Source of the DNA: Thermoplasmatota archaeon
GTDB taxonomy: Archaea > Thermoplasmatota > E2 > DHVEG-1 > B18-G2
Reading direction: 5' to 3'
NCBI GenBank assembly: GCA_029259115.1
Contig: JAPDJO010000050.1
Coordinates: forward strand, 1-46,049
DNA: 46,049 bases
Each line of letters opens with the position of its first letter. The first letter of the stretch is position 1. This document shows, piece after piece, positions 38,203 to 46,049 of the stretch. Position numbers and translations under genes: made by a program. Under the pieces are notes generated by a model. It made no database searches. It was given only the letters and a program-made list of their open reading frames with translations, and was not told the DNA's origin.

Positions 38203-39576
38203 CTAGTACCTTCTCTTTGAGATGCTGAGTACCAGTATAATAGCTGCGACAAGAGAAATCAAGACCATAGCTATCTCGAATCCGGGTGTTTCCTTTATTT
38301 CCTCACCTGTCTCTGGTGCAGCAGGAGATTGAGATGCATATATTTCTATGGTGTGTGTCGAAAAACTTGGTATTGCTACCAACACCTGTATACCATTAGC
38401 ACCAGACAGTACAAGATACTCTGCTGTTTCGTTCTCTTCGATATTCAAGATGTCATCGTAATCTTTTGCCATCGGAATTGTAAGGTTATCAAGTGTAACC
38501 ACTATATCTTTACTTAGATTGAGAACATCCTCATGTACATCTATCACTACGACTTTACCTTCGCCACTTGAATTTAGGATTACTCTTATTTTGTTTTTGA
38601 AAGTATTGCAACTTATGTTGGCATCAGAGAAAATCATGTTATCAGTTTCGTTGTTTGGCTGAACCATCAATCTTGCACATACTTTCCCGTTCTTTATAGC
38701 CTCGGCTAATTTCTCTTCATATTCCTCTTGATGATTCACGTTTATAGATACATCAGGCAGCGGCGAAGCCATAAACAGTAACATTCCCTCATTATCTACA
38801 GATATCGATACTGTGTCGTTTGATATCTCGGTAAAGTTTCCATTTCCTGCTAGAATTATCTTACCCTCTATTTCTCCATATATTTTGATTATATTTGAGC
38901 TGTTTTTGTAAGAGCTAGCAAAGATGTTATCTGCTAGATTTAGATCTATGGTTATGGAAGATACAGCTTTTATCTTCAGAAGAGCTATAGGATTGTCGTG
39001 TATCTCTACGGTTGTATCACTATCTTTTACTTTCCACACAGATCCATGTGTCTCGGGTTCTCCTGGAGCGAAGCCAGAGATATGGACAAAATCAAAAACT
39101 GTTACATTTTCGTCTCTAATTAAGGTGTAGTCCACTATATCTCCTTCATCAAATAGGAACTTTATGAAATTACCAACACAGTATCCGTTTTCGTAGTTCA
39201 ATCTTCCTATAAAGCTATGGTTTTGTTTCATCTTTTGAAAGTTTTTGGTTGCATTCTTCCAAGCCTTCTTGAAGCTCTCACTGGTCTCATTAAATCTCTC
39301 CTGCCATTTACGTTGCCACTCGTTCCATTCTTGTTCTAATTCGCTTTCATTCATTCCAAACCTACTAGCAAATCTCTCCCACCATCTGTTCTTGAACTTT
39401 GTCAGGTTTTCAAAAGGTATCGTCCATGATATGTTTGTTTGTTCTTCAGGGATAATTTCCTCTAGATCCTTTCCAAATTTATCCCCAAACGGCACAGCGG
39501 TTGAAGCAATGCTCATATACGATGATACCACTAGCATCAGAACACAAATCAATATACTGCCTCTCCTCTTCATCAT
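38203..39576 (-). CDS. Secreted surface protein with PGF-CTERM-like C-terminal anchor
   Basis: 457 residues from ATG 39576 (MMKRRG); the in-frame ATG at 39591 is less likely given the promoter. A signal peptide covers about 1-25. A highly charged helical stretch rich in Trp/Glu/Lys (about 45-110) follows, then a beta-rich domain with many NxS/T sites. The C-terminus reads TPGFEIAMVLISLVAAIILV then SKRRY: a PGF motif, a transmembrane helix and a basic tail. That is the layout of PGF-CTERM signals processed by archaeosortase A and replaced by a lipid. No archaeosortase gene is in the window. Function unknown. Confidence 0.75.
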   Translation of the reverse strand: MMKRRGSILICVLMLVVSSYMSIASTAVPFGDKFGKDLEEIIPEEQTNISWTIPFENLTKFKNRWWERFASRFGMNESELEQEWNEWQRKWQERFNETSESFKKAWKNATKNFQKMKQNHSFIGRLNYENGYCVGNFIKFLFDEGDIVDYTLIRDENVTVFDFVHISGFAPGEPETHGSVWKVKDSDTTVEIHDNPIALLKIKAVSSITIDLNLADNIFASSYKNSSNIIKIYGEIEGKIILAGNGNFTEISNDTVSISVDNEGMLLFMASPLPDVSINVNHQEEYEEKLAEAIKNGKVCARLMVQPNNETDNMIFSDANISCNTFKNKIRVILNSSGEGKVVVIDVHEDVLNLSKDIVVTLDNLTIPMAKDYDDILNIEENETAEYLVLSGANGIQVLVAIPSFSTHTIEIYASQSPAAPETGEEIKETPGFEIAMVLISLVAAIILVLSISKRRY

Positions 39577-39596
39577 TCCATAACATAACAAGAGGC

Positions 39597-39604
39597 TTTT
39601 AAAA
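39597..39604. promoter_or_regulatory. Shared symmetric TATA box between two divergent leaderless genes
   Basis: TTTTAAAA, itself palindromic, lies nearly midway between ATG 39576 (minus) and ATG 39628 (plus), about 24 and 28 nt from each. That is the right distance for leaderless transcription both ways from one box. The only other TATA-like run in the 51-nt gap is weak. Confidence 0.55.
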
Positions 39605-39627
39605 CCTTTTCCCTATGTTTTTCTTAG

Positions 39628-40647
39628 ATGCTTTGCATCTTAGGAAGAATATTAACATACGAATCCTTCGAAGAGGGTTATATCATACTAGAAAATAATA
39701 CGGTAAAAGAGGTTGGCAAGATACCGCCTATAAAGCCAAGGATAAAAGGATACATCATTCCTAAACCGGTAAATGCTCATACCCACATAGGGGATACGTT
39801 CGTAAGAAAAAAGATAAAGGATCTTCCGAGAGACATCGAAAAGCTTGTTGCTCCGCCTAAAGGGTTAAAACATAGGATGCTAGAGAGAGTTAGTGATAAA
39901 GAAATCTTACAAGGAATGGAAGAATCTATAGGTGAGATGGTAAGTTTAGGCACATATGCATTCTGTGATTTCCGCGAATCTGGTATAAAAGGGGTCAATC
40001 TTTTAAAAAAAGCCATGGAAGACTATTCTATTAGGTCTGTCATTCTGTCAAGACCTAAAGGAATGAGTTTTGATAGAGATGAGATTGAGAAACTTCTCAG
40101 GATTTCTGATGGTATAGGGGTAAGCAGCATAAGTGATTGGAATTATGAGTACCTAGAAAACATATCCAAGATCGTTAAAGGAAAAGGGAAGATATTTTCT
40201 CTGCATGCAAGTGAGAGAGTGAGAGAGGATATAGACAAGATATTGGACTTGAAACCAGATTTTTTGATACACATGAACAAAGCAAGTAAGAATGATCTAG
40301 AGAGAGTAGCTGAAGAAGAAATACCTGTTGTGGTGTGTCCAAGGTCCAATATCTTTTTTGGATTGAAACCGAAAATCGAGCTAATGAAAAGAGTTGGCAT
40401 AAAGTTATCCTTAGGAACAGATAATGCCATGATATCCAGTCCTGATATTTTCGAAGAGGCTAGATGGGTTATGAAAAACTGCGAGGAGATATCTCTAGAA
40501 GATATTCTTAGAATGATAACATACAATCCCAGAGAAATGCTAAATTTACCACTACCTAACTTTGAAGAGGAGAAAAAAGCAGAATTTGTAGTATTGGATA
40601 CAAAATCTTTAAAACCGATATTTATTTCAGGAAGCGAGGTTAGTTAA
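39628..40647 (+). CDS. Metal-dependent amidohydrolase
   Basis: 339 residues. The amidohydrolase metal motif NAHTHIGD lies near residue 50, LHASE near 192, IHMNKAS near 213 and the catalytic Asp in LGTDNAM near 262, in the order of the cytosine deaminase / chlorohydrolase (ATZ-TRZ) branch. It likely hydrolyses or deaminates a small nitrogen compound; substrate unknown. It is about 60-100 residues shorter than typical members. Promoter geometry suggests a leaderless message, and the CBS protein gene follows after 1 nt. Confidence 0.83.
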   Translation: MLCILGRILTYESFEEGYIILENNTVKEVGKIPPIKPRIKGYIIPKPVNAHTHIGDTFVRKKIKDLPRDIEKLVAPPKGLKHRMLERVSDKEILQGMEESIGEMVSLGTYAFCDFRESGIKGVNLLKKAMEDYSIRSVILSRPKGMSFDRDEIEKLLRISDGIGVSSISDWNYEYLENISKIVKGKGKIFSLHASERVREDIDKILDLKPDFLIHMNKASKNDLERVAEEEIPVVVCPRSNIFFGLKPKIELMKRVGIKLSLGTDNAMISSPDIFEEARWVMKNCEEISLEDILRMITYNPREMLNLPLPNFEEEKKAEFVVLDTKSLKPIFISGSEVS

Positions 40648-40648
40648 T

Positions 40649-41494
40649 ATGAAGGTAAAGGATCTGATGTCAAAAGAGCTTATAGTTGCATATGTTCCAA
40701 GTACAGTAAGGGAGGCTCTGAAGATCTTGGCAAAGCACGATGTATCTGGAATGCCTGTACTTAAAAAGGGAACACGCCAGCTGGCCGGCGTTGTCACAAG
40801 GAGCGATATCTTCAGAAATCCCGACGAGGAACAGTTAGCTATGGTGATGAATCCAAATCCTTATACTATAGGAGAGGATGATGATATAGAAGATGCTGCT
40901 AAGCTCTTTTATGAGAATAGGATTCATGGCTTGCCTGTATTGGATAAAAAAAGAAATCTTGTAGGCATTATAAGTCCAACTGATTTGCTAAAGATGATAG
41001 AGGAAAAGGATAACAGGTATGTTGAGAATTATTATACGACATCATGTGTCCCTGTCTATCAAGAAACTCCTCTACCTGCCCTTATGGAGATAATAACTAT
41101 AACAAATGAAAGTGCCCTTCCGGTATTAGATGAAGAGGGTAAGTTGGTTGGGATCGTCACTGATGGGGATCTCTTTAAGCTGAGTCACATTAAGGATAGC
41201 ATATCTAAATCTGAATTTGGCTTGGGCGATGATGAGGATGCATGGACATGGGAAGGAATAAGAGATGTTTTGAGGCTATACTACTCAACATCAAAGATAG
41301 ATCTTCCGCCTGTTCCTGTTAAGGAGGTAATGGTTAGAGAGGTTGAAAAAGCATCCAGGAAAACGCCTATATCTGAGGTTGCTAAGGTTATGCTTAAGAA
41401 GAGAATAAGTCAACTTCCGGTTATAGGATCGGATGACAGATTGATAGGAATGATAACAGATATAGATCTGATGAAAGCCATCTATGAAGATTGA
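40649..41494 (+). CDS. Four-CBS-domain protein
   Basis: 281 residues made of four CBS motifs at about 1-60, 66-120, 130-180 and 223-281. Typical repeats are VSGMPVLKKGTRQLAGVVTR, IHGLPVLDKKRNLVGIISPT, ALPVLDEEGKLVGIVTDGDL and ISQLPVIGSDDRLIGMITDI. Tandem CBS pairs bind adenosyl ligands such as AMP, ATP or SAM and act as energy sensors. No catalytic domain is attached. It sits 1 nt after the amidohydrolase and 6 nt before glyS, so the three probably form one transcript. Confidence 0.92.
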   Translation: MKVKDLMSKELIVAYVPSTVREALKILAKHDVSGMPVLKKGTRQLAGVVTRSDIFRNPDEEQLAMVMNPNPYTIGEDDDIEDAAKLFYENRIHGLPVLDKKRNLVGIISPTDLLKMIEEKDNRYVENYYTTSCVPVYQETPLPALMEIITITNESALPVLDEEGKLVGIVTDGDLFKLSHIKDSISKSEFGLGDDEDAWTWEGIRDVLRLYYSTSKIDLPPVPVKEVMVREVEKASRKTPISEVAKVMLKKRISQLPVIGSDDRLIGMITDIDLMKAIYED

Positions 41495-41500
41495 GATAAT

Positions 41501-43150
41501 ATGAGTAGAGACAAGTATGACAAGATTATTTCTCTAGCTAAAAGGAGAGGATTTCTCAATCCGTCTTTTGAAATATATGGAGGCGTAGCCGGGTTTTATA
41601 GCTATGGTCCCCTTGGTTCTGTGATGAAGAGAAATATAGAGAATCTATGGAGGAGATTCTACCTATTCAGAGAAGGTTTTATAGAGATAGATACTCCAAC
41701 AGTTACACCCTTTGAAGTTCTCAAGGCATCTGGGCATGTTGACGAGTTTACTGATCTTACAGCTATATGTGATTCCTGTGGAAGATACTTTAAAGCGGAA
41801 GATATAGAGAGAGATGGAAAATACATATGTCCTGTTTGTAACAAAGAGATCAAAAACCTGAGATACACAAACTTGATGTTCGAGACAAAGATAGGGATTG
41901 GAGATGAGAGGAAAGCATTTCTCAGACCAGAGACTGCGCAGGGAATATTTACAGAGTTTCATAATCTCTACAGATTTGTAAGAGAGAAGTTACCGTTTGG
42001 AGTTATACAGGTAGGGAGAGGATATAGAAACGAGATAGCTCCGAGACAGGGAGTGATAAGACTAAGAGAATTTTCCATGGCAGAGGCTGAGATATTTTTC
42101 GATCCAGATAACAAAAAGCATGATAGATTTGATGAGGTGAAGGATGAGAAAATCCCTCTACTTATTGGAGATAAAGTCAAGAGAGTAAGCATTGATAATG
42201 CTGTTAAAAATAAGATAGTAGGTAATGAAGCTCTAGCTTACTACATGCTTCTCACTTATAGATTTCTTATTGCTTGCGGAATTGATAAAGATAAGATTAG
42301 ATTCAGAAAACACGAGAAAGACGAGCTTGCTCACTATGCAAGAGAGTGCTGGGACGCTGAATTATATTCTGAGAGATTTGGTTGGATCGAGTGTGTTGGG
42401 ATAGCTGATAGGACAGCTTATGATTTAGAAAGCCATATAAAACATAGCGGGGCAGATCTTTACGCTATAAGGAGATTGGATTCCCCTAGGGAAGTGGAAA
42501 TAGAAAGGATAGAAGTGGATATGGGGAAACTTGGTCCAATGTTCAAAGAGAAAGCAAAGATTATCAAGGAGAAACTCGAAAGTCTGGATCTGTCTAATCT
42601 GGATCAGGATATAGAGATAGAAGTGGAAGGAGAAAAAATCAAGATACCAAGAGATTGCTACAGGATAAAAAAGGCCAAGGAGAAAATATCTGTAGAGAGA
42701 TTTATTCCTCACGTGATAGAACCATCTTACGGTATTGATAGGATTTTCTTCCACATACTAGAGCATAGCTACCTTGAAACCACGAAGAGTGGAGAGGAAT
42801 ACAGACTGCTGAAGTTGCCTTATCTCATAGCTCCAATAAAAGCTGGAGTTTTTCCTCTAGTATCTGACGAGAGACTGTGTAGGATAGCTAGAGATATACA
42901 TGATATGCTAATGAAAAATGGTATAGAGAGCTATTATGATGAGTCAGGGTCTATAGGAAGAAGATATGCAAGGATGGATGAGATAGGAACACCCTTCTGC
43001 ATAACTGTTGACTTCGATACATTAGAAGATGATTCTGTAACTATAAGATACAGAGATACAACAGAGCAGATAAGAATAGAGATTAAAAAAGTGGTTGATT
43101 TTTTCAAGGAAGAAGAATCAAAGGCTATTGATGGTTCTATCAATTACTGA
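41501..43150 (+). CDS. glyS: Glycyl-tRNA synthetase (archaeal/eukaryotic alpha2 type)
   Basis: 549 residues, usual for the class. The start region holds LNPSFEIYGGVAGFYSYGPL (motif 1 area), a zinc-binding CDSCG...CPVCNKE insertion, motif 2 YRNEIAPRQGVIRLREFSM, and motif 3 PSYGIDRIFFHILEHSY. An anticodon-binding domain covers about 440-540. It charges tRNA-Gly. The 3' end overlaps the convergent aminotransferase gene by 33 nt. Confidence 0.96.
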   Translation: MSRDKYDKIISLAKRRGFLNPSFEIYGGVAGFYSYGPLGSVMKRNIENLWRRFYLFREGFIEIDTPTVTPFEVLKASGHVDEFTDLTAICDSCGRYFKAEDIERDGKYICPVCNKEIKNLRYTNLMFETKIGIGDERKAFLRPETAQGIFTEFHNLYRFVREKLPFGVIQVGRGYRNEIAPRQGVIRLREFSMAEAEIFFDPDNKKHDRFDEVKDEKIPLLIGDKVKRVSIDNAVKNKIVGNEALAYYMLLTYRFLIACGIDKDKIRFRKHEKDELAHYARECWDAELYSERFGWIECVGIADRTAYDLESHIKHSGADLYAIRRLDSPREVEIERIEVDMGKLGPMFKEKAKIIKEKLESLDLSNLDQDIEIEVEGEKIKIPRDCYRIKKAKEKISVERFIPHVIEPSYGIDRIFFHILEHSYLETTKSGEEYRLLKLPYLIAPIKAGVFPLVSDERLCRIARDIHDMLMKNGIESYYDESGSIGRRYARMDEIGTPFCITVDFDTLEDDSVTIRYRDTTEQIRIEIKKVVDFFKEEESKAIDGSINY

Positions 43151-44437
43151 TAGACCTTCGTTTATCTCCTCAGAGCTTATAGTCAGAGGAGGCCTGAATC
43201 TTATCCCTCTAGGACCACAAGGAAGAATTAGCAAACCATTGTCATAAAGCATTTTCTTTACCCTATCTCTTATTTCTGGAGAAGGAAGATCGAAGGCACA
43301 CATCAAACCTCTACCCCTGGAGTTGGATACCTTGTCTGGATACTTCTCCTCTATCTCTCTCAAACCCTTCAATAGAATCTCGCCCTGCTTCCTTGCATTG
43401 TCCACAAGTTTTTCTTCCTCTATAACCTCTAGGTACTTTTGACACCTAACCATATCTATGAGATTTCCTCCAAATGTTGAGTTTATCCTACTTGATACGG
43501 TGAAAACATTATCCTTGACCTCATCAACTCTGTTGCTGACCATGATTCCGCATACTTGGGTTTTCTTTCCAAAGCAGACTATGTCTGGGTTAAAATCGAA
43601 ATGTTGATATGCCCACATTTTTCCAGTTAGGCCCACTCCAGTTTGAACCTCGTCTAGAATATACATTATATCGTTCTCATCACATATCTTTCGAAGCTCT
43701 CTCAAGAATTCTCCTCTGAAGTGATTGTCTCCACCCTCTCCCTGTATGGGCTCAATTATGAGAGCAGCTATATCGTCTGGATTCTTTTCTATAGCATCGT
43801 AAATCTGCTGAATGGCAAGATTTTCTTTCTCTATAGTCTCTTTGAGGTTTTCATCCGTTAGCGGAAATTTCAGTTTTGGATTTATTATTCTTGGCCATTT
43901 AAATTTGGGGAAGTACATGGTCTTTCGAGGATCAAATGTGTTGGTCAGAGAAAGAGTATATCCTGATCTGCCATGAAAAGCCTCTTGAAAGTGTATGACT
44001 TGCTCTCCTTTTTCGCCTTTACCTTCAGCTATGTTTTTTCTTATCTTCCAGTCAAAAGCAGTCTTCAACGCATTTTCTACAGCAAGAGCGCCGCCTTCTA
44101 TGAAGAAAAGATGTTTAAAGTGATCTGGCATCGCTATTCTTGCAAAAGTCTCTACAAACTCTGCCATTTCTATGGTATAGACGTCTGAGTTTGTTGGTTT
44201 GTTTACAGCTACTTCGGCGAGTTTCTTGAGGAAATCAGGCTCGAGAAGTGCAGGGTGATTACAGCCTAGAGGAGATGATGCGAAAAATGAGAAAAAATCG
44301 ATGAACCATCTATCCCTCCTTGAGTCATATATCTTACAACCTTTACTTTTTCTCAGATCTAGAACGAGATCAAAACCATCCACGAGCATATATTTTGATA
44401 GAATCTTATGCACATCTTTGGGATCAATCTTGCTCAT
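43118..44437 (-). CDS. lat: L-lysine 6-transaminase (class III PLP aminotransferase)
   Basis: 439 residues. PLP contacts are visible: LDEVQTGVG with Asp262, and the Schiff-base Lys in CFGKKTQVCGIMV (291/292). The GKKTQVCG context and the later INSTFGGNLIDMVRCQKYLE are characteristic of lysine epsilon-aminotransferase rather than GABA or ornithine aminotransferases. It would convert lysine and 2-oxoglutarate to piperideine-6-carboxylate and glutamate, for lysine breakdown or a compatible solute. No partner dehydrogenase is nearby. A TATA-like stretch lies near 44475 on the minus strand. Confidence 0.88.
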   Translation of the reverse strand: MSKIDPKDVHKILSKYMLVDGFDLVLDLRKSKGCKIYDSRRDRWFIDFFSFFASSPLGCNHPALLEPDFLKKLAEVAVNKPTNSDVYTIEMAEFVETFARIAMPDHFKHLFFIEGGALAVENALKTAFDWKIRKNIAEGKGEKGEQVIHFQEAFHGRSGYTLSLTNTFDPRKTMYFPKFKWPRIINPKLKFPLTDENLKETIEKENLAIQQIYDAIEKNPDDIAALIIEPIQGEGGDNHFRGEFLRELRKICDENDIMYILDEVQTGVGLTGKMWAYQHFDFNPDIVCFGKKTQVCGIMVSNRVDEVKDNVFTVSSRINSTFGGNLIDMVRCQKYLEVIEEEKLVDNARKQGEILLKGLREIEEKYPDKVSNSRGRGLMCAFDLPSPEIRDRVKKMLYDNGLLILPCGPRGIRFRPPLTISSEEINEGLSVIDRTINSL

Positions 44438-44611
44438 GGCAATCCCACTCGCCAGTATCTAGTGGAGGAATAAAATTGTATCGGTTTCTTGGATAAAATA
44501 TTAGAAAAGGGGTATTATATGATACTGACAAATAGCGTTTTGATTTTCGGATTCACATACCCATAATCAAGGAAGAGTTTTAAAAACTGATTTTCCTTTT
44601 CTACCCACATC
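44438..44611. promoter_or_regulatory. Divergent intergenic region with ABCE1 promoter
   Basis: The only clear signal is GTTTTAAAAAC with TATA core TTTTAAAA at 44578-44585, about 30 nt before ATG 44612, giving a near-leaderless ABCE1 transcript. I see no tRNA or small ORF here. Confidence 0.5.
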
Positions 44612-46049
44612 ATGAGAATAGCTGTAGTTCTTAAAGATAGGTGTCAGCCAAAAAAATGCTCAATGGAATGCATAAAGTATTGCCCTAGAGTAAGAACGGG
44701 CGATGAAACAATAGTGATTGGAGAAGATGGAAAACCGATAATCTCTGAGGAGCTATGTGTAGGATGTGGAATATGCGTAAATAAATGCCCTTTTGATGCA
44801 ATAAAGATAGTTGGCTTACCAGAAGAATTGGAAACAGATTTGGTTCATCAGTATGGCAAGAATGGTTTCAGATTATTCAGATTGCCTGTTCCAAAAGAAG
44901 GTAGTTGTGTAGGCATACTTGGTCCAAACGCTATAGGGAAAACAACAGCTATAAACATACTATCAGGAAATCTTATACCGAATCTGGGTAACATTGAAGA
45001 AGAAACCTCTTGGGATAGAGTTCTTGACAGATTCAGAGGAACAGAGATCTACAATCATCTAAAAGATGTCGTAGATGGAAATGTTAGATCCGTAGTAAAG
45101 CCCCAATACATCGATGGAATCCCAAAGATCCTTAAGGGTAAAGTGAAAGATGTTCTTAGAAACTTGAATAATTCTGATAGATTTGATTTAGTTGTCAAAA
45201 AACTGGACATGGAGAACATGCTAGGTAAGGATGTAAAAAATCTCTCCGGTGGAGAGCTGCAGGTACTAGCTATTTCTGCTGCTATGATAAAAGATGCAGA
45301 TATATACTTCTTTGATGAGCCATCATCCTACCTTGATATTCATCAAAGATTAAAGGTTGCTAGAGTCATAATGGAGCTTTCCAAGGAGAAAAAAGTCATA
45401 GTGGTTGAACATGATCTTGCTATCTTAGATTTCATGTGTGACTCTGTTCATATACTATATGGAGAGGAAGGAGCTTATGGTATAGTTACCCATGCAAAGC
45501 CCGTTAGGTACGCGATAAATTCGTACATCTCAGGATATCTTAAAGAAGAGAATATTAGATTTTCCGAGCCAATAGAATTTCACGAACACCCTCCAAAAGA
45601 GAGACTAGATCTTCCCTTGCTTATAACGTTTGAAAAGCTTGTAAAGAGATTTAGTGACTTCGAGCTGAGAGTAGAAACCGGGGCCATAAGATCTGGCGAA
45701 GTTATAGGTGTAGTAGGTCCAAACGCTATAGGAAAAACAACTTTTGTTAAGATGCTTGCTGGAGTGATAAAGCCAGACGAGGGTAAGGTAGACAGAGAGG
45801 TGAAGGTTAGTTACAAGCCCCAATATCTATCAGCTGAGTCTGACGATCTTGTCAGAGATATTCTTTTTAAGTCTGCAGAGAAGTTGTTTACATCTACATT
45901 CCACAAGGTAGAGATATTCGATGCTCTAGATATAAGAAATCTCATGGAAAAGCCCCTATCCTCTCTATCTGGAGGAGAGCTTCAAAGATTGGCAATAGCC
46001 ATATGCTTATCTAAAGATGCAGACCTCTATCTCCTAGATGAACCCTCAG
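44612..46049 (+). CDS. ABCE1 / Rli1 ribosome-recycling ATPase, 3' truncated by window edge
   Basis: About 479 of the usual ~590 residues are present; the frame is open to the window end. The N-terminus has two iron-sulfur cluster motifs (CQPKKCSMECIKYCP and CVGCGICVNKCPF). NBD1 follows with Walker A GPNAIGKTT, signature LSGGELQ and Walker B IYFFDEPSSYLD, then NBD2 with a second GPNAIGKTT, LSGGELQ and DLYLLDEPS at the edge. ABCE1 splits post-termination ribosomes in archaea and eukaryotes and is essential. The ATG at 44612 fits the TATA box. Confidence 0.96.
   Translation, partial: MRIAVVLKDRCQPKKCSMECIKYCPRVRTGDETIVIGEDGKPIISEELCVGCGICVNKCPFDAIKIVGLPEELETDLVHQYGKNGFRLFRLPVPKEGSCVGILGPNAIGKTTAINILSGNLIPNLGNIEEETSWDRVLDRFRGTEIYNHLKDVVDGNVRSVVKPQYIDGIPKILKGKVKDVLRNLNNSDRFDLVVKKLDMENMLGKDVKNLSGGELQVLAISAAMIKDADIYFFDEPSSYLDIHQRLKVARVIMELSKEKKVIVVEHDLAILDFMCDSVHILYGEEGAYGIVTHAKPVRYAINSYISGYLKEENIRFSEPIEFHEHPPKERLDLPLLITFEKLVKRFSDFELRVETGAIRSGEVIGVVGPNAIGKTTFVKMLAGVIKPDEGKVDREVKVSYKPQYLSAESDDLVRDILFKSAEKLFTSTFHKVEIFDALDIRNLMEKPLSSLSGGELQRLAIAICLSKDADLYLLDEPS

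Noticed and set aside
44438..44611. tRNA or small RNA gene between lat and ABCE1
   Set aside because: No cloverleaf, no TTCRANY box and no strong hairpin; only a promoter is visible.

Overview
The window is archaeal chromosomal DNA, AT-rich, with heavy AGA/AGG and ATA codon use that suggests a thermophile. Archaeal markers include ribosomal protein S8e, SRP19, the archaeal/eukaryotic-type glycyl-tRNA synthetase, ABCE1, CTP-dependent riboflavin kinase, an archaeal type II GAPDH-like enzyme, a NOG1-like GTPase, class III (pilin-type) signal peptides and a PGF-CTERM-like anchor. Promoters look archaeal: TATA boxes lie 25-30 nt upstream of leaderless starts, mixed with GGTGA-type ribosome binding sites. 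A euryarchaeal lineage is likely, possibly near Thermoplasmata/DHVE2, but I cannot name the genus. A bacterial-type NAD-dependent DNA ligase, a PolX with PHP domain and a lysine 6-aminotransferase point to past exchange with bacteria.

Region 1 (1-16236) is a type IV pilus / Tad-like operon: the end of a secretion ATPase, two TadC-like membrane proteins, then five genes whose N-termini look like pilins. Three of the five are far larger than normal pilins. One of 2302 aa carries four LamG-like jellyroll domains, a fibronectin III domain, a DUF2341 domain and a HINT domain. One of 838 aa carries DUF2341 and LamG. One of 1124 aa carries two nearly identical, apparently intact HINT (intein/hedgehog-type autoprocessing) domains. 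This looks like a pilus-anchored adhesin system with self-processing proteins.

Region 2 (16240-25068) holds more surface biology. A minus-strand pair encodes a PKD-repeat secreted caspase-like protease and a lipoprotein with a possible AMMECR1-like part and an alpha/alpha-toroid domain. On the plus strand are rps8e and srp19, then a 1119-aa secreted protein with four InlB-like repeats closely related to the repeat between the two HINT domains.

Region 3 (25036-26705) is a small accessory island: a short serine recombinase whose promoter holds a perfect 25-bp palindrome, followed by about 700 bp without genes. That stretch contains inverted repeats, a perfect 11-bp-stem hairpin and two copies of a 17-bp dyad that also occurs upstream of the recombinase.

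Region 4 (26706-46049) is mostly core: a TrkA-type K+ regulator, GAPDH, an MBL hydrolase with a UPF0248 protein, and NOG1. A tight operon follows (small winged helix protein, ribK, polX, ligA, sugar-nucleotidyltransferase, ERCC4 nuclease), then a phosphohexomutase, a PGF-CTERM-like secreted protein, an amidohydrolase, a four-CBS protein, glyS, L-lysine 6-transaminase and the first four fifths of ABCE1. I saw no rRNA, tRNA or CRISPR array.
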